DNA of 64,000 bases from Kingdonia uniflora. Taxonomy: Eukaryota; Streptophyta; Magnoliopsida; Ranunculales; Circaeasteraceae. The stretch is taken from the NCBI GenBank assembly GCA_014058105.1, contig JACGCM010002537.1:248001-312000 (forward strand), read 5' to 3'. Position numbers and translations under genes: made by a program. The notes beneath the pieces were generated by a model that saw nothing but the letters and a program-made list of their open reading frames with translations, did not search any database and was not told where the DNA came from. Positions 49,069 to 62,040 of the stretch are shown one piece after another. Position 1 is the stretch's first letter. Each line of letters begins with the position of its first letter.

Positions 49069-52000
49069 TTAAAGATGCTGATTTCTGACACCAGAAATGA
49101 TGCTTAATCTAGATAAATGTACATTACGATCTACTTTATATTCAGACTCTAATCATTGGGCATTTATCTGTCTTTATGTCTTTATCTTCGTATCACTGGC
49201 CCACAAGGACTGGATTGGCGAGGATGAAGTGCGTAAAAGATGATGTTTCGTCTGGAGCCCCTACTTGGCGGTGCTTTCAGTGGAATGTTTTATTGTAAGA
49301 CAACTTGCCGAAGGCGTCTTTATCTTTTGTAATCATTCTTGTGAAGATTTATATTATCTACTCCTTTTGGAATTTCGGTATCATGAAACAACCTTTACAG
49401 GTTTTAAAGCATTGGTATATTTATAGAATAGTTATACTCTGCTGATAGTTACTAAATTGTGTTTGGTGCTTGTGAATATTTGACTAAGATGGCCAAGGTA
49501 GAATGTCATATTGAACTTTATTTGGTGTGCATTCGCATGTTTTCTCAATCTTATCTTTAGTTAACTATTATTCTGTGTTTGTACTGCTTTTATTAATCTA
49601 AATTGAGTGGTTCCTAGAGAATCTAATTTAACTCTTCATTCAGGGTTTCGTCCTGTGGTATGAGGCAATCATTTCAGTGCTTTAGATGCTTAGAAGACAG
49701 TCAATAGAAGGTACCCTGGTTTGTTTATTGGACAGATAGTCTGTCACCTTGAAATTATTATTATGTGTTGATCTTAATTTGAAATATCAGCTTGTGTCTA
49801 TCTACAAAGTTGAATACAATATTGAAATTGGAAAATTTAATGCTTGTGCATTATATGGCCCTATTTACCGTTATCTTTCTTGTCCTCTAAATATTTATGC
49901 CAATTCTTTTTGGCTTAATAACAGAAGATACTGTAGTAGTCCCTAGCACACTTGCTACCTGATTAATGCTAAAATGTGCTTCAGAGCCATGAACTTGTAG
50001 TTTCCTATGTAGGGCTAGAAACACTGACCTTCTGTACCAGCTGTGTAAAAAAGAAAAAAAATGTGAAGGTGATCCTTCGTTCTTCGTGACCTTCATAAGG
50101 GGTAGTACAAGAATATTCACTTGTTGTCCATCGACTACGCCTTTCGGCCTCCGTAGAAATCCTTCAATGGACTTGAAGCCACTGTTCTAGAATTTCGTAG
50201 TGCTTACGTCAGAAAAATTGGAGTAAATATTAAACTTACTAAAAGTGTCTAAATATGTCCGAGTATAAATTATATCAATAAAATGAATATATGTTGTCAG
50301 TATGTATCTGATATGCAGATTGACACATCTGACTCTAAAAACTTAAGAAGAAAAGTGCCCTTGTATGCCAGTAATAGAATTTGGTATCTCTTAAAATGAA
50401 AAAAATATATGTTAAGAATGCATTTTTCACTATATATATATTTTTTCACCATTCACAATTTTACTGAACTCAATCACATCTGTTCTTTGCTTTGGTGGTT
50501 CTGGAGGCTTTGCTGGAGAAGGATGTTGCAGCTCCTCTGTTGAAATCTTAAGCATGGTAAGTTTCATTTTGAGACTGCCAATTCTTAATTTGTGATTTTT
50601 ATTTTCTTCAGGTTTTATGGATGTTATCTGGTTTAAGATTTGGATTCTCTTTTAACGAGACTGTTTTACTTTCTGTAGGTTTTAGCTGGTAACTTCCTTG
50701 GGAACACTGTAAGTATTCACGATGTCCTCACTATAAGTTTTCTATCCGCGATCTTAGCAATCTTGCCAGTAACCCTACTAGGTTCCATGTTTTAGACCAG
50801 ATATGTTTAGTGATGAAATTCACTGATTCTGGCAGTGACATATTTTATAATTGCATCCACCAAATACTGATTGCTTTAAGCATTAGATTCCTCTCATTTT
50901 GGTTACTTTTGGTCTTAATGTTTGTCCTGCTTTTTTGAGTCCTTTACATTTGTGTGGGCTTGGCAGCTCCTCTGATGGTTCTTGATTTGAAATCTATGGT
51001 CTCCTTCAGTCATTTTTTTTCTCTTACCTGTATTCTCTAAATCGTTGGTTGCATACATGTGTCGCACTTCATTTCTGATTGACTATGCCATCTCCCTTGG
51101 TTGTGCCTCTGTCTCAAAAATAAAAAATTTGAAGCTCGCTTGAAAATCCCATTTGGGTTTGTTTTCTTTACAGTTGTCTTCTTTTCATTTTCCAGTTCGT
51201 AGAAGCTAGATTTTGTTCCTAAAAGACAATCCATGCATAGTTTGTTTGCAGGTAAACTGTGTAAGAGACCAAATCTGACCAAGGTGGGATCAGAATCTCC
51301 TACCTTTCTCCATCGCATCTAAATAATTTTTTTGTGGATCTGTTCATCCACCTTGTGTCCCCTTTAGATATTTTATTGTCATTATAGACATCTAGAGTAT
51401 ATAGTCCGATGTTTGCCTTTTTATCGTCATGGAACATAGTTTTTGCACGTTTGTTGGCACTCATCATTATGAACTGCCACTGGTCTCCGATCCTGACCAC
51501 CTTATCAGGTCCATATACTGACATGCCCAGTTAGTTTGAATCAGAGATACTTTACAATGTATAGACATCGCTAGGTTTCAGGCTGAACATTTAGTACCCT
51601 AATGTGCAGCATTTCAGCATTGTCTCTAATCGACTCTAGTCAAACACATGGCAGCCCCTCTTGCGTACTCATCTTCCAGCTCATGATTTTTATATGCTAT
51701 CTTGCATGTTCCATCATTAATTTGTATAAGCAATTTATATCAGGTCAATGTTTCCCATTTGTGCAACAACCGGTTGAGAGAGATCAGGTGAATGTTCTGA
51801 TGCTAGTTGTATATGGGAATATTTAAGAACACATACTAAGTCTCAATCAAATTAGAACTGGGCAATTTATGGTAGCATGTCCCAATCGTTGGCCAAAATG
51901 TGTATGCAGATGGGATGGTCGTGTGCCCAACTTGGGTTGCTTGATTAAAGATAAGGATACCAAAAACCTATCAGCATGTGGTATTGAATGTTGAACTTCA

Positions 52001-53168
52001 GTTTGAGCAATGCGTAGACATCAAATGTCTAGGAGCTAGGATTACCGGCCCTGTCAAATATGAATTTGATAGGGTGGTCTCAAACAAGGATGGAGCCTAA
52101 TGATCTTGTTTAACATGCAAAAACTATGTTCTTAGACAGTAAAAGGCATTTATAATGACAATCATATAAAGGGGCCACAACATAGATGGATAGCCCACAA
52201 CAATATTCTTGAATACGTTGGAGGATTGTGAGGGATCGTAATCCACTTTGGTCAGGATGGGTTTTATAACAAGTTTACCTTGCGAACAAGCTATATGTGG
52301 ATTTTCTTTTAGGATATGGATCTTCTGATAATGGGAGATACTTATCGAGTTCTACACAATGTCATTATCGTCAAATCCGGATAGGCCAATCAGAAAGGTG
52401 GGGCTAATCACTAATCAGTTTATAGCGTAAATAATAGAAAATATGCAAGACAAAAGAGGATACTAAACTACTATGTGTAATTTATTTGGAACTAAAAAGA
52501 ATATGGTGAAACTAAATTAAACTAAAAAGTGCTTACCAAAGCATCATACTATTGAAAATTAAGTACTATAGATGGAAACTTATAAGATAATGAACAATTT
52601 ATAACTGAATTAGTATAATTAGGCAGTCAAGTCTCCTAACATCTATGGTGGTATCCTCGTAACTGGACGGGTCTGGTTGAAGGTCAGTTTGATCTTTATA
52701 TACAATGGCCATGAGGGGAGTTTTAGCTGCGAGACTTGTTGCTACTGTATATTTTTTGTACAGCACTTGGGAGTATATATACGAGATACATGTCTACATC
52801 CTGTAGGCCTCGGGGGAAGCTGTGAAGCTGCAGTGCTATTCATCTGGTATGTGGCAATACCATTGAGGATGGTATTTCTCACTCTGTCAATGATTGACAT
52901 ACTACTTAGGGACCTATTTGCTTATAAATATATGGGTAAGGCCAGATTGTATGTGTGAAAAATATATGGATACATTGCTGTGCATTATGGCATTCATTAA
53001 TTGCGTGCATGTCCTGTTCTGCGCATGTCCAGTGCATTTGCACCGAGGCACCTGCTTTGCATTTGTGGGGTTCGGTGCTTCGTTCGGGCTTCTTCTTGTA
53101 CGGGTATGCTTCCTGCATGTGTTCGACTTGTGTATAGAATGTGGGTGGTTCTGCTCCACAACTTTGGA
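49069..53168. other. 3' UTR of PRP4 and gene-poor spacer
   Basis: The first ~300 bases are the likely 3' UTR (T-rich, TTTTGTAATCATTC near 49328). Beyond that only short open frames without recognised domains were seen. Splice-like signals near 50558-50720 (TTAAGCATG|GTAAG; TTTCTGTAG) could belong to a non-coding or decayed transcript, but no protein supports it. Confidence 0.45.
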
Positions 53169-55900
53169 GTATTTTTTATTTTATTTTTTTGGAGGGCAAC
53201 CTCGTGGTCTAACCCCCATGGAAATGTATAGAAGAAAAAAAGCTTGAGAATGTACAAAGTGGGGACAAACTCCCCTCCCTATAGGCAGGCAAGGAAGAGC
53301 CTAAACACCACAAGAAAGATAAAAAACAGAAAACTCTAGCAACCTTTGCTTCTGTCTCTACCCAGCTCTAACATAAATCCTGCTATGTTTATCATTCAAA
53401 GTAAGTTGATTATGCCCGGCTGTGAAAGCACTAGGATGGATTAAAAGGTAACCCTCTAATTGTTTTATTGTAGCTAAGTCGTCTGCTGCTTGGTTAGCTT
53501 CCCTGTAGACATGTTCAATGTGAAAAGAAGTAAAATGCTGTATATCCTTGGATATTTCTGTGACCAGTCTTCTCACAGGCCAAGGTGGTTGGCATTTGTT
53601 TGTAATATATAGTAACTGCTGCAGCAGAGTCTGTATAGACAATAATGTGCTCAACCCCCTCAGTTCTTACCATCCTTATACCTTCTCTTATACCTTGTAC
53701 TTCATGAACTGTGATGTCTTGAGGTTTAGGCCTTCCTGCACAAGCTTTAACTGGTTCTCCTTCATCATCTCTGAGCATAGCCCCAAAGCCTCCAACATCT
53801 ATGAGAGATCGACCAGTATTTAAAGCAAAGTAACCTTGTGGGGGCTTCTTGCAACTGCAGTATGTAGGAGTGTTGTGGGTCTATTGAACTGGTACATAAC
53901 GTTCTGCAGCAAGATCTCTGTTGGTTATCTTCTTCCTTGGTCTTGTTGCTTGAGAGTTTGGATCTAATGACTTCTATAATGTTTTGAAGGACTGCCTGAG
54001 CTTGAGTTTTGTTGTTGTTGAGAACCCCCTCAATTCTCTCTCTCTCCACACGGCAAACAAAAGAATAGAAGGCCATCTTTCTAATCCTAGACTTCAAGGA
54101 GTTACTAGTAAAGTGCACTCTGCACCATTCTATCTCTTCAGTCCAGTTCATGGGGTTTCTTTGAAAGTGAAGTTTCTCCATAGGGTTCTACCAAATAGCT
54201 TTAGTGTACACACAGTGGCAAAAGAGATGGTTCTCATTTTCATTGTGGATCCAGCAGAATGACTGCTGAACAACACCCCATGAATGCAGTTTGTCTTGTG
54301 TTTTTAGAGCATTGTTGAGGGCCATCCATGTAATGAAACTGTGCTTTGGTATAATTCCTGAAAACCAGATAGCAGAGGTGCAATTAATAACAGGGTTAAC
54401 ATGTCTAATTAATTCAAAGGTATTTTTTAAGTAATATTCCCTTGAGCTAGTAATGGACCAGACAATCTCATCTTTTTCTTCTTCATCTTGACTAATCCCT
54501 ACTTCATCAAGGTGTTGCCATATGTCCAGTAGGCAACTGGCATATTCAGGGATGGCCCATTGCCCTATTGTGTTTGATAATCTTCACATAAGCTTGGAAA
54601 TTTAGAGTAGTATTATATCTGAGATGGTTAGGGAATCTTTCAACTAGTATACCTATGGGATGCCAGATCCATTCCCAATTGTGTTTAACAATTTTAACTG
54701 CTATTTCTCTGCTGTTAAGTATATGTCTCAAGCTTCAGGAACATTCTGAGGGAGTCTTAAGAGTCAGAAAATTGTCTTCTTAACCAAGTGTTTGAGAGCC
54801 CATTGTGGTCATACATAGCTTGCCTTTTTATCACAATACTCCATGCATGTCCCCATTGTGGCCATATTTGCTACTTCTCTTATAGTCAGACCACCATCAT
54901 TGTAAGGGTGGCAGCATTTGTGCCAAGTGCCAACTAACAGGAGTAGACTTTATAGCCATTTCAGGCCTGTCTACAGAAATATCCTGCACAATCTATTTAG
55001 CAAATTAATAATCGACTTAGGCAACATAAAGCAAGAACTCCACTAGCAGTGCATACTAGAGAGGACTGTTTTAACCAGAACAAGTCTTCCAGTATAAAAC
55101 AAACACTTCCCTTTCCAAGATGTGATTTTTTGAGTAACCCTTTCAATTAGAGGCATACAATCAGTGGCATTTAGAGCATCTCCAACAGAAGTGGGTGTGT
55201 GATTTCTACTGAGTTTGAATTCTCACACCCACACCACCTTGGACTCCAACAACACAAGAAAGTGTGAGAGTTTCAAATAAACTTGTGGCTAATTTTTTTT
55301 GCCACCTCATAGGAGAGAGAAATAGGTTTAAAAAGTAAGAAAAAGTAGGCGCCTATACCAATGACGCCCGGGTTTTTAGGATAAATAGTTGACTTTTTAA
55401 ACCGAAAGTACATATTATTTTAATGTGGGCACCTATTGGAAAGCTGCGCGCCTTTACGGCAGGCGCCTATAGCGATGAGATTTTTTTCCATTGTGTGCGA
55501 ATTTTTTATTTTTTTTGGCGAGTGGGGGTGAGAATCATCATTCCCACTCGCCTGCTGAAGGTGATTTAATAGGTGAGTGTGAGGATTCCCACTCCCACTC
55601 ATCTCTGTTGGAGATGCTCTTAATCTTGTAGTGATAAGAGGCAGTCTTAAGTATTTAACATGGAGCACTCCTTTATCAAACTCTTAGATGCCACAAAAGG
55701 AAGTGGTCTCCTCATTTATCATACCTACTTGCTTTTGTTCTGGTTAATTTTCAGCCAGCAAAAGAGTTAAAATTCTCCAAAACATCATGCTCTTACATTA
55801 ATAGGATTTCCTTTCATAAACATGATTACGTCATCAACAAAGCAGATATTGGAGATAATGGGGGTCAAGGCATTTAGGGTGTAGTTTAAAACATTTTATC
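53169..55900 (-). mobile_element. LINE (non-LTR retrotransposon), 5'-truncated, split by a MITE
   Basis: Minus strand, from right to left: the RT end with the catalytic box ICFVDDVIMF (about 55820-55850), and the HVKYLRLPLITTRL block up to the MITE at 55619. The frame then resumes after 55173 with the SWKGKCLFYTGRLVLVK and KCCHPYNDGGL blocks. A zf-RVT-like region at about 54350-54180 (ALNNALKTQDKLHSWGV) comes next. The RNase H domain at 53778-53358 (VHEVQGIREGIRMVRTEG; FHIEHVYREANQAADDLA) follows, then a 3' UTR and an A-rich tail (53169-53190). Several stops and frame shifts; no endonuclease or ORF1, so a dead 5'-truncated copy. Confidence 0.85.
55174..55619. mobile_element. Harbinger/Tourist-like MITE inserted in the LINE
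   Basis: 446 bases with inverted ends GAGCATCTCCAACAGA...TCTGTTGGAGATGCTC. The 3-bp target duplication TTA (55171-55173 and 55620-55622) fits PIF/Harbinger-type transposition. Inverted sub-terminal GAGTGGGA/TCCCACTC words extend the symmetry. No transposase. Removing the element and one TTA rejoins the LINE reading frame. Confidence 0.88.
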
Positions 55901-56369
55901 GAGTCTTTATTATAGTGTTGTTGAGTTCATGGGTATCCATGGATTAAAAAAAACGCTGAGGTGCCGAGTCATGATAGTTATAGCATCACATCAACTTCTT
56001 GGCGGAGGTCAATTTCAAGTTGGTTTTTTAAGGGTCTCAACACTCCTTTTAGATGATATTATAGGACTTGAGTGGTAGAAATATGAAATGGGAAAAAAGC
56101 TTATGATTTAGCTAAGAAAGTTGTAGAGAGAAAAAAGAGAGTAGGCTGTAAGTTCAATATGTATACTGAGAATTGTATATTAAATTTTAGACAATCAAAA
56201 TCAATTATTTAATCATCTAGGTACATTTTTTACATGTAATGATTGTGTTGGCTCCATTCAAAACATTCATCTCGAAAAAGATTGTGCCTAGTAGCAGTAG
56301 AAGATACTGAAAAGATATTTATAAAGGGCAAGTGCCTAAAAATAATTCAAGGAAGCACTTCCTTATATT
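55901..56369. other. AT-rich spacer
   Basis: No gene or repeat structure recognised. Confidence 0.4.
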
Positions 56370-57290
56370 TGAGTTACTAGAAAGTTGAGTGTCTAAACCG
56401 TATGTGCAGCCTGAGTGGTTGCTATAGCTCCTAACCTCTAGCCCACCATCAGTTCACATACGCAGGCTAGGCCGCTCTGCCTGGTTTTCCTGTCGGTATA
56501 GGGTAGCATCTTACATCTGAAAGAGTTCATATGAGATATAATAGACTGCACCTTAGATTTATTTCTTTGTCATTGATTGAGATATAATAGACTGCACCTT
56601 AGATATTTCGCTAATTCTTAGCCACTTTGACCATGATGATAATCAATTACCCTTACTCCCTTTTCCATTTGTTAGTGTTTCTTGTCTTTGTGGTAGTAGT
56701 ATTTGCTAGTACCACTCACTGACGTACTCTGCAAACTATAACCAATCACAGGATGACACACTAACATGATTCTTAACATATTTAGCATACCAACACAGTT
56801 CTTAGCATATGTTTATTACCAGTATTATATGCTTCAACATAATATTTGTGTGGCTCTAGTAGACTTCCAGATAACATATTGTTTGCTTATTTAGTAAATA
56901 CTTGTTTATACTTGAGTCATGGAAAGTGGAGTGTGCAAACTGTATGTACAGCCTGGTTGCCGCAGCTCCTCATCCCTCGCCCACCATCAATCCTCGTATG
57001 TTCAGGAGGTATTTCCTGTCACTGTAGGGTAGCGTCTTGCATCTGAAAGAGCATGCAGGAGTTAAAGTTCAGATTTACTTGTTCATTGTTGATTGAGATA
57101 TAATAGATGGTGAACAGACTGAATCTTAGATACTCGACTCTTAGTTGCTTTATCCCAGTAACAGTAGCCAATTAACCCCCCCCCCCCCCCCCCTTCCATT
57201 TATTATTGTTTCTTGTAGTTGTGGTGATAGTATTTGCTAGTGACACTCAATGAGAGCTTCTGTAACATCTAACTGATCACAGGATGACGT
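56370..57290. repeat. diverged tandem duplication, spacing ~530-540 bp
   Basis: Copy 1, about 56375-56760, and copy 2, about 56910-57290, share ordered blocks: GTGCAGCCTG/GTACAGCCTG, CCCACCATCA, TAGGGTAGC-TCTTACATCTGAAAGAG, GAGATATAATAGA, GTAGTATTTGCTAGTACCACTCA. Copy 2 contains a C homopolymer of about 19 (57175-57194). No coding frame. Confidence 0.75.
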
Positions 57291-58690
57291 ACTAACATTA
57301 TCATCATCAATTCTACATATTATTTGCGACTCTATTAGACCCCTTCCTTTCTGGATTATGGTTGTTGACTGTGATTGTAGGTGAGTATATACGTTCTCTG
57401 TTTATGATTGTTGACTGTGATTCCCATAAATCAATATTCCTACATGTACACGATGAATGTAAAGAGGAACATTATACATGATAATAATAAAAATTACATT
57501 TCATCAGTGGTAGTGACTAGTGAAATAATGTACAAAGTAGTGTGCAAAGGAATATCAGATATGTAAATACAATTTGATTGATGAAAGTATATTAACTGAA
57601 AGATCTTGTTTGAGTTTGTTTTTTTCTACTGTGTTGAGTTCTGTTAGCACCAGCAGCCAATTTTAGTGCATTTGATATAAGTAAATAGAATTTGCTCTTG
57701 CGAAGAACAGGAACAGGGTACTAATTACAATAGATGGTGACATAATGAGACGGTGATTTTGCAGACTTGGGAAATTAATAAAACAAAACTGCTGATGATG
57801 TTAGAGGCAGCTTATGATCTTTGTCATACTTATGAAATTTGAAGAGTTTTTTCAGATGCGCACGTTCCTGTGCTTTTGCCCCTCTTCAAACCCATACCCA
57901 GGGAAGATTCTGCCGTCGACTTATCGTCAAACAGTTGAAGAGATTATTTGGTGATGTTTAAGGTTTCCAATGGTTGTTTTTGCGTAATGGTTTTATACAA
58001 ACACAATGTTTTAAGCACCCTGCGGAAAATTACAAACGTGTAGGTGAAAACCTAGTGGTGAGCTAAACAATGTTACATGTGATCTTACTGTGTTATTGAA
58101 TCTAAAGTGAAATTCATTAAGTATTCACAAACACTTTTCTACAGATACAAGTTTGCAAGCCAGGCCAAATTTCACAGCTGATACTTGAGTCGTAAGGGAT
58201 AGTTAAACACCTACTTCTTTAACTTAACTTTGAAGAAACAATTATTGGAATCCTAGCTTTTTTCCCACAAACCTTCCTTCACAAGGTACATCATCAAACA
58301 AAGGTTTTCTGCAAAGCAAGTTGTAAGCAATTTGAACTTTTCCATCCCAAAATTTGGACAAAAAATTGAAAAACATTTAGTTGATAAGAAATAAAATTTC
58401 TACTTTGGAAAAAAAGATTTGAACTTTTCCGTCCCACATATCCGACAGTTTCTTATATCAAGCATTGAGAACACCGATCTATTGACCGGCTTTCCCACAT
58501 TTTAGAACAATGTTTACAACTTGATGAAAGTGTTTGTGAAAAATTATTTTGGACTAAGCCTTTAGAAAGTTCTAAGGGCTAACTTTCGACGAAACGTATA
58601 TGGATCTCAATCATAAAAAGAATATAGAATGCCAAATCACAACACGGTTTGCCGACCCACACCCTTAATTCTTAAGCAACAATAATTCAC
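57291..58690. other. non-coding DNA upstream of the gene at 58.85 kb
   Basis: No recognisable protein or repeat. The last few hundred bases presumably contain the promoter of the downstream gene. Confidence 0.4.
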
Positions 58691-58700
58691 ATTTAGATGC

Positions 58701-58710
58701 TTATAAATAT
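58701..58710 (+). promoter_or_regulatory. TATA box of the gene at 58852
   Basis: TTATAAATAT, about 150 bases before the ATG. An A/C-rich leader (CATCCATGCC, AATATCAATCACAAC) typical of plant 5' UTRs follows. Confidence 0.65.
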
Positions 58711-58851
58711 AGCTTTCCTCATCCATGCCTAATATCAATCACAACATTTCAATTTTCATAGATTAAGTCTCAACATCTTTTTCCTAAGATCGATTTTTGT
58801 CTGATTACCGCAACAAGCAGTTTGTTTTTTCATCAACCGCACCGGAATATC

Positions 58852-59295
58852 ATGGAAGCAACTCGTTTATCGTCCACTTTCCTTCCTTCCCTGGAACATT
58901 TTTCAAAAAACCATATGACTAAAGCCAAGAAGATATCTTCTTTTACGAATATGAAGATATCTGCTGCGAGAAGAGATGCCTATGATCATGGGCAGAGTGT
59001 AGACGAGGATATGATAACGCTACGAAAGCGTATTCATGAGACAATGATGGCAGAGGTGAATGTCCAAGCGCCATCGAATTGGATGAAATGGGAGAAGGAA
59101 TACTATAAATATTACGACTCCGATATATGTGAAGCAATGGGGTTGCTTCAAACTCAACTCATGAAAACAAGGCCAAGCTTGGCTTTGGGAATACTTGTGC
59201 TCATGTCATTGAGTGTGCTAGCGTCTTCGGTCATGGTTATGTCTCATTTCGTAGATTTAGCGAAGTTGATATTATCTGGAATTCATCTTAGTTGA
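58852..59295 (+). CDS. conserved-looking small plant protein with one membrane segment
   Basis: Single exon, 147 residues, start at the first in-frame ATG after a TATA box and leader. Residues 1-40 are rich in Ser, Lys and hydroxylated residues with few acids, so they could be a chloroplast or mitochondrial transit peptide. Residues 50-108 are hydrophilic and ordered-looking (VDEDMITLRKRIHETMMAE, NWMKWEKEYYKYYDSDICEAMGLLQ). Residues 109-134 form a hydrophobic span (ALGILVLMSLSVLASSVMV). The middle and C-terminal parts resemble a family of small uncharacterised plant membrane proteins I recall without a reliable name. Function unknown. The coding frame is intact and the base composition is less AT-rich than the flanks. 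Confidence 0.75.
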   Translation: MEATRLSSTFLPSLEHFSKNHMTKAKKISSFTNMKISAARRDAYDHGQSVDEDMITLRKRIHETMMAEVNVQAPSNWMKWEKEYYKYYDSDICEAMGLLQTQLMKTRPSLALGILVLMSLSVLASSVMVMSHFVDLAKLILSGIHLS

Positions 59296-59712
59296 TCATT
59301 TACCGTAACAAAGATTGTATTTGTAAAATATATAGCTGGATAGGGTTACAAAATATATACTTTGTGTTATGTTTTACGACATTTAATTCATTTGTTAATT
59401 CAAAGATATCATTAATTTATCTTGTTTATTTTAATTTAATTTAATTAAGATGTATACATAGCGATTTCTAAACGCTAGTGTAAGAACGTTGAGTTTGTAT
59501 GTTAGCGTCGTTCCTTACTTCTATTAAGTTGATAGTTATTTAGAAGAAGAAAAAAGGTACATACCAGCAAGAAACCGAATGTCCTTAGTTTCACGCTAGG
59601 AGCTATTTGCTAAAGATAGTTAAACGGTATGTTTCCCGTAAGATAGCATCCGTTGTGTTCCTAACATGGCTAAAGTAGAAGAGAAGAAAAAAAGAAGAAG
59701 AAATAACGTCAC
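59296..59712. other. 3' flank of the small gene
   Basis: Probably includes the 3' UTR (TTGTATTTGTAAAATATATAG near 59316). Nothing else seen. Confidence 0.45.
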
Positions 59713-60560
59713 TTATCATATATCAGTTGATATGCATACGATATAAACTACGCGCAAATAAATTAAAAATTAAAAGAAAAAAATAAAACAAATCCTTATC
59801 AATCAATACGTTATACATGAATCATCAAGTATTTTCAACTTATATATTAAGATAACTAAATTTATATTGACTTTTATTGCATAAAAAATAAAAAATAAAC
59901 TTGTTACATGTCCTACATTTCTTATTTATTATATGGATAACGATTTATTTAATGGGATATCTAACCGACTTTTATAGCCATACTCCGAGCATCGGCAGCA
60001 GACTAGGTATCGCTAATTTACCGATCCAAATTATGTAAAAACTTCTTTTCATGATCGCCATCGCTCAAATTGCACTCTAATTCATAAAATCAATAGCTAT
60101 ATATGGCGATGTTTTGATGCTCAGAGTTTGTCAGGAGGCTCACAATTTAATGTTTGTTTAATTGGTTTTCTGTGTATAATATGTTTTATTATTATTTATT
60201 TAATAAAAAATGGTATGGCGCAGCTTTTTAAAAAAAAAATTAAAAAATTAAAAAAAAAAATTGTGCGCACAACAAATTATTATTATTTTATTTTAAAAAA
60301 GAAACTGACATTATTTGACTTGCTTAGTGCATCCCTACCCTAACAAAGATAGGTTTTTTTTTACCCGTTGTCATAATATATGAAATACCATCACTTGTCA
60401 TAATATATTAGTTGATACCTACACGACATAAACAATGCGTAAATAAATAAAAAATTAAAAGAAAAGAAAAGAAACTAATCATTATCATCAATACGTTATA
60501 CATGAATCATCAAGTATTTTCAACTTTAATATTAAGATAACTAAATTTATATCTATATAT
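59713..60560. repeat. direct repeat pair of ~150 bp
   Basis: 59713-59865 and about 60395-60553 share CAATACGTTATACATGAATC, ATCAAGTATTTTCAACTT and TTAAGATAACTAAATTTATAT in the same order and orientation, about 685 bases apart. The DNA between is AT-rich with A-runs. They could be remnants of short LTRs or of a duplicated AT-rich element; no TG...CA ends or target duplication are evident. Confidence 0.7.
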
Positions 60561-61320
60561 TATCTAAGAAGGGTGTTTTTCGTATAGACAAAATTGCCCA
60601 CAAGATAAAGATAAAAAGAGTCTGAAATTTAATGATAGGGCGAGATGGACGGACGAGATCTTTTTACCTATTAGTAGAAAAATGATACTTTAGACAAAAT
60701 GTGTCAAAGGTAATTTAGTCTAAACAATGAATAGCTAAAGAATCGATTAACCCGACTCTCTCTCTTTCTCATCACGTATCTCGCATCGCTGCATCTCGGG
60801 CGTCTTTTTTTTCTTCAATAATCAACTACCTTAAGTCACTTTTCTCCTAAGCACTTCTCTCTAGCAGTTCAAGGGTTTTAATTATTAATCTTTGATGTAC
60901 GAATCAATTGTGATTAAGGAAATGATTTGGGATTGAAAGTTAGGATGCATACTACTAATTCATCGTAGTTTCAGTTTGATTTAAGCATTTGGATTGGAGT
61001 TTTATCACCCATAAACTCAGTTTCCTAAAGGCGCATTTGTGAGGGATACAATTTATCATTCAAAATGAATGTAATATGGATATGTTGGTTTACCAAGGGA
61101 AAAACAAATTCAAAAGTACCAATCACACACGGGAAATAATGTTAGTTATAGAGGAAAACATTTGAGGGAGTGAAGTAGATATGGCATGAAACAACTAGTC
61201 GCTTGAGACTAACCAATTCCGATTGTTTTAGGTATAAATCAGTAGGTCTTAATTCCTTTAAATTAATGGTTTATGTTTAACCTAAATCAAGTCGATAAGA
61301 TTATCTAGTGTCAAGCAAGC
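60561..61320. other. AT-rich DNA without a recognised gene
   Basis: No domain-bearing frame and no clear repeat boundary. Confidence 0.4.
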
Positions 61321-61639
61321 AATGGAAATTAAAGACAAGATAAAAAAATTTAACCCTGTGGGAAGCCTTTCTCAGGAGAAAAACCTATAAGTCGCTATTG
61401 AATCACTCGATAACTAAACAATCCACTATTGAAAAAGAATTACAAGAATTTAATTACTTACAAACTCGATAAGCACTTCCAATGGTTATTTCTCTTCCAA
61501 TTAATCTTCTTGCAATCAATTCCGCGTTCTCGCAATGCTTCGCTCCAATCTCACGTCGAAGCTCCTAATCTTGAATTGCTCAAGTTCTTCAATCCAGTTC
61601 TTCAATGCATGACTAAGGTTTCTCGATCAATTAATTGAT

Positions 61640-62040
61640 TCAAGAGTTGAGTGATTTGATTATCTCTTGAATCTCTCAAAGATGGATCTCTCTTCACTCA
61701 AAAAAATAAGTCCTCAAAAGATAGGTTTTCAAGAAGTGAGTGTTTGAAAAAAGGTAAGTATGTCTTAAGAAGAAAAGCAGAAAACACCGGCTCTGTTCAA
61801 ATAGAAATTAATCTATTCGAACAGGAATCAATCTGATAAAAGTTATTCGAACAACAGTTACTCTATTCGAATAGAGATGTAACTGTTGAAAGTTATTCGA
61901 ACAGCAATCAATCTATTCGAATAGAAATGCAAATGTTGAAAGTTATTCATACAAAAATAATTATATTCGAATACAATTTTAACTGTTGCAAAATATTTGA
62001 ACAACATTAAAATTTATTTGAATAGAACTTTTGTTTTCTT
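61640..62040 (-). repeat. TTCGAA minisatellite, copy 2 of dispersed family
   Basis: About five imperfect units of ~50 bases at 61795-62035, each with an AGTTATTCGAACA half and a CTATTCGAATAG half, so nearly palindromic words alternate. The flank at about 61640-61700 matches in inverse orientation the flank of the repeat at 3.4-3.7 kb. The copies decay toward the right end. No coding frame. Confidence 0.75.

Noticed and set aside
51037..51524. Minus-strand open frames downstream of PRP4
   Set aside because: Two adjacent frames of 74-93 codons without recognisable domains, splice support or promoter. Insufficient to call a gene.
52677..53257. Cluster of overlapping open frames on both strands near 52.9-53.25 kb
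   Set aside because: Frames overlap in all directions, are rich in Cys and show no domain. This is the GC-richer flank at the LINE 3' end.
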